8,923 bases of DNA, taken from Clostridia bacterium. GTDB lineage: Bacteria; Bacillota_A; Clostridia; Oscillospirales; Acutalibacteraceae. Positions 1 through 6,813 of this stretch are shown here, in pieces (position 1 is the stretch's first letter; each line of letters opens with the position of its first letter). A program made the position numbers and the translations under genes. The notes below the pieces were generated by a model. That model worked only from the letters and a program-made list of their open reading frames with translations. It made no database searches and was not told the DNA's origin. Location of the stretch: the NCBI GenBank assembly GCA_017445685.1, contig JAFSTS010000009.1:1-8923 (forward strand), read 5' to 3'.

Positions 1-993
1 ATGAAAACGACTCTTGAAAAATACAGGATCGTATACGACAAGTGGTTTCATGAAAGCACTGTTCATGAGGACGGCGAGCTTGCCGAAACAATTGAAATCA
101 TGAAGGAAAAAGGGCTGACTTACGAAAAAGACGGCGCTCTCTGGTACAAAAACAAGGAAGTCCAGTCGGCAAAGCTGAAGGAAAGCGGAATGAGCGACGA
201 AGCCATTGAAAAGCTTGAGCTCAAAGACGATGTTCTTATCAGAGCAAACGGCAACCCGACATATTTTGCTGCTGACATCGCGTATCACAGAAACAAGCTC
301 AAAGTCAGAGGCTTTGACAAGGCTATCGACATCTGGGGCGCAGACCACCATGGTCATGTCGCCAGAATGAAAGCCGCGCTTGATTCGATTGGTGAAAACG
401 GCGGAAAGCTTGATGTTATATTGATGCAGCTTGTCCGCTTGACAAGAGGCGGCGAAGTTGTCAGAATGTCAAAGCGTACCGGCAAAGCAATATCCTTAGT
501 CGATCTTCTTGAAGAAATTCCGGTTGACGCTTCTCGTTTTCTTTTCAACATGAGAGAAGCCGGATCCCAGATGGAATTTGACCTTGATCTTGCTGTTGAA
601 CAAAGCTCGAAAAACCCGGTTTACTATTGTCAATATGCTCATGCGAGAATTTGCAGCATATTGAAAAAAATCAAATCTGACGGAATTGAGATCAGAGATT
701 GTTCCAACGAGGAGCTGGAGCTTCTGACGGACGACACCGAAAAGGAGCTGATCCTTCACCTTGCCGCTCTTACAGACGAAATCATCACGGCTGTTAAAAA
801 TTACGATCCGGCAAAAATTACCCGTTATGTTATCGAGCTTGCGACTCTGTTTCATAAGTTTTACAATTCATGCAGAGTTGTCTGCGACGATGAGAAACTG
901 ATGCAGGCGAGAGTTTATCTTTGTATCTGCGTCAGGGATACGATCAAAAATATCCTCAATATGCTGAAAATCGATGCGCCTGAATCGATGTAG
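1..993 (+). CDS. argS: Arginyl-tRNA synthetase, C-terminal part (5' end outside window)
   Basis: This cytoplasmic class I aminoacyl-tRNA synthetase charges tRNA-Arg with arginine using ATP. The visible 330 residues are the C-terminal part of a protein usually about 550-580 residues long. The N-terminal domain and the HIGH motif are missing because the window starts inside the gene, so the ATG at position 1 is an internal methionine and not the start. Recognisable blocks are DIAYHR (92-97), WGADHHGH (112-119), the KMSKS-type ATP loop as RMSKR followed by TGK (155-162), and the DALR anticodon-binding domain opening with NPVYYCQYAHAR (205-216). The ending LKIDAPESM matches the family's usual APERM-like C-terminus. 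Residues 51-80 look somewhat longer than in the Bacillus-type enzyme. glmU follows closely, so argS probably shares its transcript. The identity is secure; only the 5' boundary is unknown. Confidence 0.96.
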   Translation: MKTTLEKYRIVYDKWFHESTVHEDGELAETIEIMKEKGLTYEKDGALWYKNKEVQSAKLKESGMSDEAIEKLELKDDVLIRANGNPTYFAADIAYHRNKLKVRGFDKAIDIWGADHHGHVARMKAALDSIGENGGKLDVILMQLVRLTRGGEVVRMSKRTGKAISLVDLLEEIPVDASRFLFNMREAGSQMEFDLDLAVEQSSKNPVYYCQYAHARICSILKKIKSDGIEIRDCSNEELELLTDDTEKELILHLAALTDEIITAVKNYDPAKITRYVIELATLFHKFYNSCRVVCDDEKLMQARVYLCICVRDTIKNILNMLKIDAPESM

Positions 994-1001
994 AGAAAGG
1001 A
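994..1001 (+). promoter_or_regulatory. Ribosome binding site that decides the glmU start
   Basis: The purine run AGAAAGGA directly follows the argS stop codon. It lies about 9 bases before the ATG at 1011 but touches the ATG at 1002. Normal spacing therefore favours 1011 as the glmU start. This is inferred from spacing alone. Confidence 0.7.
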
Positions 1002-1010
1002 ATGTTTTTT

Positions 1011-2408
1011 ATGAATAAAAACTGCGCCGTGATCCTTGCTGCCGGCGAGGGGACGAGAATGAAATCCTCTTTGCCAAAAGCAATGGCGGAAGTTCTTTTT
1101 AAACCGATGATAGATTGGGTAACAGATTGCGTAAGGATCAGCGGCATCGAAGATATCTGCGTTGTCACGGGACATCTTGGCGATGTTCTTGTGGATCATC
1201 TTGCAGGAAAAGTCGAAACTGTGGAGCAGTCGCGGCGCCTTGGAACAGGTCACGCCGTGTATCAGGCGAAGGAATTTATAAAAAAACATATCGGAAACAA
1301 TGTTCTTGTTCTCAACGGAGACGCGCCGTTTATCAATCGTGAAACAGTTCAAAAAGCTCTTTCATATCACGAAAAAAACGATTATGCCGCGACTGTGATC
1401 TCCGCAGAAATAGATAATCCTTTCGGATACGGAAGGATCATCAGGGATGAAAACGGCGAGCTTCAAAAAATCATAGAAGAAAAAGAAGCGTCCTCCAAAG
1501 AAAAAGCCATTAAAGAGGTCAATTCCGGCGCTTACTGGTTCAGAAGCGAAAAGCTGCTTGTCGCCCTTGATACGCTCATCAAGGTAGGGGAAAGCTCCAA
1601 CGATGGGAAAGAATATTATCTTACCGACGCAATTGAAGCATTAAAGCTTTCAAACGATAAGGTCGGCGCTTTTGAAGCAGACAGCCCCGAAATCGTTCTC
1701 GGCGCAAATGACAGGGCGCAGCTTGCCGAGCTCAACGAGATCGCAAGGAAAAAAGAAATCAGGAAACATCAGGCAAACGGCGTTTCCATTCCCTTTGCAA
1801 ACGAAGTTGTCATTTGTCCGGGCGTTGAAATCGGCATGGAGACGGTCATTCTTCCGTCAACCATGCTTAAAAGCGGTACAAAAATCGGCTCAAGCTGTGA
1901 GATCGGTCCCAATAGTGTTATCAGCAACTGCACTGTCGGAGACGGTACGCTTGTGCAAAACTCCTATTGCTATGATTCAACGATAGGCAATAACGCAGAA
2001 ATCGGGCCCTTCGTCAGAATCAGACCGAATTGTACTGTCGGTGACAACACAAGAGTCGGAAACTTTGTTGAGCTCAAAAACTCGGTTATCGGAAAAGATA
2101 CGAAAGTGTCGCATTTGACTTATATCGGCGATAGCGATGTAGGCGAGGATGTTAATTTCGGCTGCGGCTGCGCGACAGTAAACTTTGACGGAAAAAACAA
2201 GCACCGTTCTACTATCGGAGACGGCGCATTCATCGGCTGCGGCACGAACATCGTCTCACCCGTAAGAATCGAAAAGGACGCGTATGTGGCGGCAGGTTCC
2301 ACAATTGTGGAGGATGTTCCCGAAAACGCTCTTGCCATCGCGCGAAGCAGGCAGGTCAACAAACACGACTGGGTCACAAGAAAAAGGCCCTACAGAAGAA
2401 TGAAATAA
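1011..2408 (+). CDS. glmU: Bifunctional GlmU: glucosamine-1-phosphate N-acetyltransferase / GlcNAc-1-phosphate uridylyltransferase
   Basis: GlmU acetylates glucosamine-1-phosphate with acetyl-CoA and then joins the product to UTP. The resulting UDP-GlcNAc feeds peptidoglycan and other wall polymers; the enzyme acts in the cytoplasm as a trimer. Counted from the ATG at 1011 (465 residues), the N-terminal nucleotidyltransferase domain shows LAAGEGTRMK (9-18) with Lys23, LGTGHAV around 77-83, and NGDAP with Asp104, the likely metal ligand. YGRIIR and EYYLTDAI follow, and Asn233 is the probable second metal ligand. From about residue 255 a left-handed beta-helix of hexapeptide repeats forms the acetyltransferase domain. 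It includes GPFVRIRP, VGNFVELKNS, SHLTYIGD with the probable catalytic His368, and FDGKNKHRSTIGDGAFIG. An ATG at 1002 is also in frame but has no spacing for a ribosome binding site. Length and both domains are complete. The stop codon is one base before pth. Confidence 0.97.
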   Translation: MNKNCAVILAAGEGTRMKSSLPKAMAEVLFKPMIDWVTDCVRISGIEDICVVTGHLGDVLVDHLAGKVETVEQSRRLGTGHAVYQAKEFIKKHIGNNVLVLNGDAPFINRETVQKALSYHEKNDYAATVISAEIDNPFGYGRIIRDENGELQKIIEEKEASSKEKAIKEVNSGAYWFRSEKLLVALDTLIKVGESSNDGKEYYLTDAIEALKLSNDKVGAFEADSPEIVLGANDRAQLAELNEIARKKEIRKHQANGVSIPFANEVVICPGVEIGMETVILPSTMLKSGTKIGSSCEIGPNSVISNCTVGDGTLVQNSYCYDSTIGNNAEIGPFVRIRPNCTVGDNTRVGNFVELKNSVIGKDTKVSHLTYIGDSDVGEDVNFGCGCATVNFDGKNKHRSTIGDGAFIGCGTNIVSPVRIEKDAYVAAGSTIVEDVPENALAIARSRQVNKHDWVTRKRPYRRMK

Positions 2409-2409
2409 T

Positions 2410-3015
2410 ATGTTTGGAAGAAAGAAAAAAGAATTTATCTCGGGAAGCTTTGACTATCTGATAGCAGGGCTTGGAAATCCGGGGAAAAAATACGAGTTCA
2501 CAAAACACAATGCCGGTTTTATGTGCCTTGACCTGTTCGCGCAGGATAATGGACTTAAAATCGACAAACTGAAATTCAAGTCTTTGCTGACTGATTGCAT
2601 GATAGGCTCGTCAAGATGTATCCTCTTAAAGCCGCAGACCTTTATGAATAACAGCGGCGAAGCGGTAAGAGAATGCGCGGATTTTTATAAAATTCCGCCT
2701 GAGAGGATAATCGTTATTTTTGACGATGTGTCGCTCGATCTTGGTAGGATAAGGATCAGGCGCAAGGGCTCGGCAGGCGGTCACAATGGCATTAAAAGTA
2801 TCATCTACCATTTAAACAGCGATGAATTTCAGCGTATAAAAATAGGGGTAGGCAAGAAACCCGATGAAAACTGGGATCTTGCCGACTGGGTGCTGAAGCC
2901 TTTTACAAAGGAAGAGCTTCTTGTCATGCGAAGCACTGCTCAGGATACTGAAAAAATAATTGAGCTAATGGCGCAGAGTAAAACCGAAGAGGCCATGGCG
3001 GAATATAACTCATAA
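2410..3015 (+). CDS. pth: Peptidyl-tRNA hydrolase (Pth family)
   Basis: Pth cleaves the ester bond of peptidyl-tRNAs that drop off ribosomes, recycling tRNA. It is an essential cytoplasmic housekeeping enzyme. The 201 residues cover the whole family fold: GLGNPG with Asn23, the catalytic histidine in KHNAGF (His33), PQTFMNNSG with Asn80, FDDVSLDLG with Asp105, and GGHNGIKSI with Asn126. These correspond by alignment to Asn10, His20, Asn68, Asp93 and Asn114 of the E. coli enzyme. About 13 residues rich in lysine (MFGRKKKEF) precede the conserved core. No later methionine is available before GLGNPG, so the start at 2410 stands despite a weak AGAAGAA binding site that lies inside the end of glmU. 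The one-base gap to glmU suggests translational coupling. A glmU-pth neighbourhood is familiar in Firmicutes. Confidence 0.96.
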   Translation: MFGRKKKEFISGSFDYLIAGLGNPGKKYEFTKHNAGFMCLDLFAQDNGLKIDKLKFKSLLTDCMIGSSRCILLKPQTFMNNSGEAVRECADFYKIPPERIIVIFDDVSLDLGRIRIRRKGSAGGHNGIKSIIYHLNSDEFQRIKIGVGKKPDENWDLADWVLKPFTKEELLVMRSTAQDTEKIIELMAQSKTEEAMAEYNS

Positions 3016-3020
3016 AAATC

Positions 3021-3025
3021 GGAGG
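3021..3025 (+). promoter_or_regulatory. Strong ribosome binding site of the ACT-domain gene
   Basis: A full GGAGG lies 7 bases before the ATG at 3033, in the short gap after pth. It is stronger than the sites of the other plus-strand genes and suggests efficient, independent initiation on the shared mRNA. Confidence 0.75.
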
Positions 3026-3032
3026 AAAAAAG

Positions 3033-3302
3033 ATGAAAGCGGTTGTTACTGTTGTCGGAAAAGATACGGTCGGAATCCTTGCAAAAGTATCGTCCGTGTG
3101 CGCCGAAAACGACATGAATGTCGAAGAAGTTTCACAGACGATTTTGCAGGATATGTTTTGCATGATCATGCTTGTTGAAGGAAAAAACGAAAAAACCGAC
3201 TTTGCTAAATTTTCACAGACGCTCAAGGACGAAGGCGAAAAAATGGGACTTGTAATACATACCATGCATGCCGATGTTTTTGAAACGATGCACCACATTT
3301 GA
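3033..3302 (+). CDS. ACT-domain protein, UPF0237 family
   Basis: This small 89-residue protein consists of a single ACT domain. ACT domains are beta-alpha-beta-beta-alpha-beta folds that usually bind amino acids or other small ligands at dimer interfaces. It starts with VVTVVGKDTVGILAKVSSVCAEN (about residues 4-26, the first strand and helix, with the typical G-K-D-x-x-G-I loop). This is followed by MNVEEVSQTILQDMFCMIML and a second helix with HTMHADVF at the end. The family resembles the regulatory ACT units of glycine-cleavage repressor GcvR, but no DNA-binding or catalytic domain is attached. The next gene encodes a UPF0210 protein, and this pairing recurs in many Firmicutes (for example Streptococcus pneumoniae SP_0238/SP_0239). 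A role as ligand-sensing partner of that protein is plausible but unproven. The ligand is unknown. Confidence 0.9.
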   Translation: MKAVVTVVGKDTVGILAKVSSVCAENDMNVEEVSQTILQDMFCMIMLVEGKNEKTDFAKFSQTLKDEGEKMGLVIHTMHADVFETMHHI

Positions 3303-3307
3303 AGAGG
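3301..3307 (+). promoter_or_regulatory. Ribosome binding site overlapping the ACT gene stop codon
   Basis: GAAGAGG uses the last two bases of the preceding TGA stop codon and lies 11 bases before the ATG at 3319. The spacing is a little long. The overlap suggests that translation of the UPF0210 gene is tied to that of the ACT gene. Confidence 0.55.
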
Positions 3308-3318
3308 TTTGACTTGAT

Positions 3319-4674
3319 ATGATAAACACCGGCGACATACTTGAAACGATCAGCATGATCGAAAACGAGCATCTTGACATAAGAACCATCACCATGGGTA
3401 TTTCACTGCTCGACTGCGCCGATTCCGATATTGATTCGGCGTGCCAAAAAATATATGACAAAATCACCCGTCTTGCAAAAGACCTTGTCAAAACGGGTGA
3501 AGACATAGAAATGCAGTACGGCATTCCGATAATCAACAAGAGGATCGCCGTTACGCCGATCTCAATGCTTGCCGCGTCTTCCGGCGGCGACCCGATAAAA
3601 TACGCTCTTGCGCTTGAAAAAGCGGCAAAAGCCGTCGGGGTCAATTTTATAGGCGGATATTCAGCCCTTGTTCAAAAAGGCTTTGCAAACGGTGACGAGA
3701 GGCTGATCAACAGCATTCCCGAAGCTCTCAGCGCCACTCAAAGAATATGTTCAAGCGTAAATATCGGCTCAACAAAAGCAGGCATAAACATGGACGCAGT
3801 TAAGCTGATGGGCAAAATCATCAAAAAAAGCGCCGAAGTAACTGCTGACAGAGACTGTGTCGGAGCTTCAAAGCTTGTTGTTTTGTGCAATGCTCCGGAC
3901 GACAACCCGTTCATGGCCGGCGCTTTCCACGGCGCAGGCGAAGCGGAATGTGTTATCAATGTCGGCGTATCAGGCCCCGGCGTTGTAAGGAGCGCGCTTT
4001 CAAAAATGCCCGATGCGGACATAACTCAAATTGCCGATACGGTCAAGAAAACTGCATTCAAGATCACGAGAATGGGACAGCTTGTTGCAGGCGAGGCTTC
4101 AAAAAGGCTCAATGTTCCGTTTGGAATTGTTGATTTAAGCCTTGCGCCGACTCCTGCGGTGGGCGATTCTGTTGCGCATATTCTTGAGGAAATGGGGCTT
4201 GAACAGTGCGGAGCGCACGGAACGACAGCTTGCCTTGCGCTGCTCAATGACGCAGTCAAAAAAGGCGGAGTTATGGCCTCGTCCCATGTCGGAGGATTAT
4301 CCGGCGCGTTTATCCCTGTCAGCGAGGATGCAGGAATGATAGACGCTGCAAGAAGCGGATGTCTGAAAATCGAGAAGCTTGAAGCGATGACGGCGGTTTG
4401 CTCTGTCGGACTTGACATGATAGTTGTTCCCGGTGACACGAGCGAAGAAGTGCTTTCTGCGATAATTGCCGACGAAGCGGCTATAGGAATGATCAATTCC
4501 AAGACAACGGCGGTCAGACTGATTCCTGCCATTGGCAAAAAAGTAGGAGACGAAATAAACTTCGGCGGACTTTTCGGAAAAGGTCCTGTTATGCCGCTTA
4601 ACACGGCGTCTCCTGCAAAATTCATAAACAGAGGCGGCAGGATTCCAGCTCCGCTTAACAGCTTAAAGAATTAA
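3319..4674 (+). CDS. UPF0210/DUF711 (PFL-like) protein of unknown function
   Basis: This 451-residue, apparently cytoplasmic protein is full length for the family: the opening [20 protein letters not shown] and the later blocks all match the family pattern as I remember it. Conserved-looking stretches are [11 protein letters not shown] (111-121), [13 protein letters not shown] (196-208), INVGVSGPG (213-221), [13 protein letters not shown] (274-286), CGAHGTTA (297-304), [14 protein letters not shown] (415-428) and a C-terminal [10 protein letters not shown] (436-445). The S. pneumoniae member SP_0239 is structurally related to pyruvate formate-lyase and ribonucleotide reductase barrels, hence the name 'PFL family'. 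I see no classical RVxGY glycyl-radical motif here, and no radical-SAM activase is encoded in the window, so no radical reaction should be assumed. No signal peptide or membrane segment is visible. It follows the ACT gene by 16 bases. Its stop codon lies inside the terminator hairpin. The reaction is not known. Confidence 0.9.
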   Translation: MINTGDILETISMIENEHLDIRTITMGISLLDCADSDIDSACQKIYDKITRLAKDLVKTGEDIEMQYGIPIINKRIAVTPISMLAASSGGDPIKYALALEKAAKAVGVNFIGGYSALVQKGFANGDERLINSIPEALSATQRICSSVNIGSTKAGINMDAVKLMGKIIKKSAEVTADRDCVGASKLVVLCNAPDDNPFMAGAFHGAGEAECVINVGVSGPGVVRSALSKMPDADITQIADTVKKTAFKITRMGQLVAGEASKRLNVPFGIVDLSLAPTPAVGDSVAHILEEMGLEQCGAHGTTACLALLNDAVKKGGVMASSHVGGLSGAFIPVSEDAGMIDAARSGCLKIEKLEAMTAVCSVGLDMIVVPGDTSEEVLSAIIADEAAIGMINSKTTAVRLIPAIGKKVGDEINFGGLFGKGPVMPLNTASPAKFINRGGRIPAPLNSLKN

Positions 4675-4724
4675 AAACAGAGGTAAGGTTTTTTGTCAGA
4701 CCTTACCTCTGTTTAATTCTTTAA
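4663..4724. terminator. Long hairpin, probable bidirectional terminator between convergent operons
   Basis: The inner stem pairs 4677-4689 (ACAGAGGTAAGGT) perfectly with 4700-4712 around a 10-base T-rich loop. After a two-base bulge (AA at 4675-4676) the pairing continues, with TTAAAGAATTAA at 4663-4674 matching 4713-4724. Altogether about 25 base pairs form. On the plus strand the stem is followed by a T-rich run. On the minus strand the inner stem is followed by TTTTTAATTC, so both converging operons have a U-rich tail. The left arm contains the last codons and the TAA stop of the UPF0210 gene. The right arm ends 8 bases before the nitroreductase stop. Termination is inferred from structure and position. 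Confidence 0.85.
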
Positions 4725-4732
4725 TACTTTTC

Positions 4733-5398
4733 TTATGCCCACTCAAAATTTTCTTTTCCTGCGCCGAGTTCAAAGTGGCATTTAACTATGCCAAGGTCGA
4801 TTTTAAGACAAGTGCCTATCAGACCCGATTTTGCAGAAACCTTATTGTCCTTCAGACTGAAATAGAACTTCTGCTGATTAACGGCTGTCGGAGCAAGAAG
4901 AGCTGCTTCGATTCCTCGCTTAAACCATTCCGGCGAAGAATCGGAAATATTGCTGATCTCCGTTGCCGGCTTGCTTTTGTGTTTTGCGCCCTGGGTTTTG
5001 CCGTAGCCGAGAGAAATGATGATTTTTTCAGTTTCACCGTCAGCAACAACAGCCTTACTCTTTCCGTGCGTAAGAGCTACCCAGCAGGTGTTGAGTCCAA
5101 GCTCCTGTGCTTTCAACACAAGCATTTCGCCAAAGAAGCCGCATCTTTCGTCAAGATCGGGAGATTTTTTGCCGACAAGAGCGATGTAGTTTGAGCAGTT
5201 TTCAAAATTTCCATAGTGAGCCATACGCGAATTAAAACATTCCGGCTCGTCATAGATAATCTGCATATTCAGATTTCCCTGTTCATTGAGAAACGAAGCA
5301 TATTCATCAAGCTGAGCGCGGATATCTTCCGGGATTTTTTTGTCAAGATACTGTCTTACACTGTGACGGGAATTGATCAGTTCAATTGTTTTATCCAT
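4733..5398 (-). CDS. Nitroreductase family protein (TM1586-type)
   Basis: This is probably a cytoplasmic FMN-dependent oxidoreductase that uses NAD(P)H; the natural substrate is unknown. The 221 residues carry the FMN-phosphate motif RHSVRQY (11-17), then FFGEMLVLKAQELGLNTCWV (88-107), IISLGYG (127-133), APTAVNQQKFYF (169-180), and the ending DLGIVKCHFELGAGKENF (201-218). That ending is typical of the 'putative TM nitroreductase' group as I know it. In classical nitroreductases the AP-S/T-x-x-N-x-Q block comes soon after the first motif; here it comes after the GLG-type helix. The start at 5398 has a GGAGG site 5 bases upstream. It is the last gene of the minus-strand operon, 14 bases after the M18 peptidase, and ends just before the terminator. 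It could serve flavin-linked detoxification or redox balance, but nothing here tells which. Confidence 0.88.
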   Translation of the reverse strand: MDKTIELINSRHSVRQYLDKKIPEDIRAQLDEYASFLNEQGNLNMQIIYDEPECFNSRMAHYGNFENCSNYIALVGKKSPDLDERCGFFGEMLVLKAQELGLNTCWVALTHGKSKAVVADGETEKIIISLGYGKTQGAKHKSKPATEISNISDSSPEWFKRGIEAALLAPTAVNQQKFYFSLKDNKVSAKSGLIGTCLKIDLGIVKCHFELGAGKENFEWA

Positions 5399-5403
5399 AA
5401 TAG

Positions 5404-5408
5404 CCTCC
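5404..5408 (-). promoter_or_regulatory. Ribosome binding site of the nitroreductase gene
   Basis: GGAGG on the minus strand lies 5 bases before the ATG at 5398, in the 14-base gap after the M18 peptidase stop codon. It supports this start and indicates read-through from the upstream gene rather than a separate promoter. Confidence 0.75.
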
Positions 5409-5412
5409 CGGT

Positions 5413-6804
5413 TTATGATTTAAAGAATGCTTCAAATGCCTTATGAGCCATATAAAGATCGATTTTTGAAATTACCTCGTAAGGAGCGTGCATGGAAAGG
5501 ACAGGCACGCCTACATCTACGACATCTACATCAAGGTTTGCGATATATTTTGCGACAGTTCCTCCGCCGCCTTCATCGACCTTGCCAAGCTCGCCTGCCT
5601 GCCAAATAACATTGTTTGAATCAAAAAGTGTTCTCATCTTTGAAACAAATTCCGCGCTTGCATCGGAAGTTCCGCTCTTGCCGCCTGCGCCTGTATATTT
5701 TGTCATAACAACGCCCTTGTTGATAAAGGAGGCGTTGTTTTTTTCATAAACGCCTGCAAAAGTCGGATCAAACGCAGCGTTGACATCAGCCGAAAGGCAC
5801 TCGCTTTTTGAAAGTATATCATGCGCCTGTATGCCCTGCATACGAGCAAGGTCGGCGATGAAATAAGCCATATATGCCGATTTAAGTCCTGTGTTGCCCT
5901 CGCTGCCGATCTCCTCTTTGTCGGTGAGGACGCAAAGAACTGTATGATCGGGTTTTTCACATTCGACAATTGCCGTCAAAGCAGGGTAGGAGCAAACTCT
6001 GTCGTCGTGTCCGTACCCGCCGATCATGCTGCGGTCAAAGCCAATGTCATCGACCGTTCCTGCCGGAACTGCTTCAAGCTCTGCCGTAAGAAAATCGGAA
6101 TTTGTCATACCGTACTTCTTGTTGAGGATATTTATAATATTCAGCTTAACAAGCTCGCTTCCCTCGTCAGACCTGAACGGACGGCTGCCGATAAGAATAT
6201 TCAGTTCCTCGCCTGTCACGACTTCATTGGCTTTTTTGCTCATCTGGTTTCTCGCAAGATGAGGAAGAAGATCGCTGATGACAAAACGGGGGTCGCCTGC
6301 GTCTTCGCCGATGTTTACTTCAACCTTTTCACCGCTTTTGAGCATAACGACGCCGTGCAGAGAAAGCGGTCTTGCAGTCCACTGGTATTTTTTGATTCCG
6401 CCGTAATAGTGGGTTTTAAAGTATGCAAGCTCATTGTCCTCGTAAAGCGGATTTTGTTTAAGGTCAACTCTCGGAGAGTCAATGTGAGCCGCAACGATTT
6501 TTACACCTTCGTCGAGATTCTTTTTGCCTATGACGCAAAGAATAATTGCTTTGCCTCGGTTTACGAAATAAACCTTGTCGCCGGGGGCATATTTTTTTGT
6601 TTTGTCAAAGGCAGAAAAGCCGTTTTCCAGCGCCGTTTTCTCAGCGAAGCTTACGCATTCGCGCTCTGTTTTACAGCGGCACAGAAAATCCTTGTAGCCT
6701 TCGCTGTATGAATCGGCTTTTTCGATTTCTTCCGCCGTCATGACCGCGGCGGCATTTTTCCGAGTGTCCAAAAGTCTTTCGGATAAAATTTTTACATCTT
6801 CCAT
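5413..6804 (-). CDS. M18 family metallo-aminopeptidase (aspartyl aminopeptidase-like)
   Basis: This dinuclear-zinc exopeptidase removes N-terminal residues from peptides in the cytoplasm; M18 enzymes often prefer acidic residues. The 463 residues are the usual family length, without a signal peptide. Likely metal and catalytic residues are His107 in AAHIDSPRVD, the aspartate in GYGHDDRV (262-269), Glu297 and Glu298 in DKEEIGSEGNTG, Asp340 in SADVNAAFDP and His439 in LSMHAPYEV. TARPLSLHG (143-151) and the glycine-rich GKVDEGGGGTVA (407-418) are also family blocks. The start at 6804 has a GAGGT site about 6 bases upstream. The gene begins 9 bases after the transglycosylase stop and is followed by the nitroreductase. 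It resembles bacterial ApeA/ApeB-type M18 proteins, but I cannot assign one of those names with certainty. Its likely role is recycling peptides as part of general nitrogen turnover. Confidence 0.94.
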   Translation of the reverse strand: MEDVKILSERLLDTRKNAAAVMTAEEIEKADSYSEGYKDFLCRCKTERECVSFAEKTALENGFSAFDKTKKYAPGDKVYFVNRGKAIILCVIGKKNLDEGVKIVAAHIDSPRVDLKQNPLYEDNELAYFKTHYYGGIKKYQWTARPLSLHGVVMLKSGEKVEVNIGEDAGDPRFVISDLLPHLARNQMSKKANEVVTGEELNILIGSRPFRSDEGSELVKLNIINILNKKYGMTNSDFLTAELEAVPAGTVDDIGFDRSMIGGYGHDDRVCSYPALTAIVECEKPDHTVLCVLTDKEEIGSEGNTGLKSAYMAYFIADLARMQGIQAHDILSKSECLSADVNAAFDPTFAGVYEKNNASFINKGVVMTKYTGAGGKSGTSDASAEFVSKMRTLFDSNNVIWQAGELGKVDEGGGGTVAKYIANLDVDVVDVGVPVLSMHAPYEVISKIDLYMAHKAFEAFFKS

Positions 6805-6813
6805 TTTAGTACC

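Noticed and set aside
2396..2412. Possible promoter between glmU and pth
   Set aside because: Only one base separates the genes, and no -10/-35 pair is evident at the end of glmU; read-through is the simpler explanation.
4026..4625. Open frame of 199 codons on the minus strand inside the UPF0210 gene
   Set aside because: It is the antisense shadow of a well-conserved gene; the Ser/Pro/Ala-rich product has no recognisable motif.
4300..4674. Possible glycyl-radical motif at the C-terminus of the UPF0210 protein
   Set aside because: The glycine-containing [10 protein letters not shown] does not match the RVxGY pattern of known glycyl-radical enzymes, and no activase is encoded nearby; the structural kinship alone does not support a radical mechanism.
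5509..5536. Repetitive CTACATCTACGACATCTACATC stretch suggestive of a short tandem repeat
   Set aside because: It encodes the alternating Asp/Val segment DVDVVDVGV of the M18 peptidase, a beta strand in that family, so it is coding bias and not a repeat element.
5821..6711. Open frame of 296 codons on the plus strand opposite the M18 peptidase gene
   Set aside because: It lies wholly antisense to a gene with a complete set of metal-binding motifs, has no convincing ribosome binding site, and its product shows no domain; the cysteine- and phenylalanine-rich composition is typical of antisense translation.
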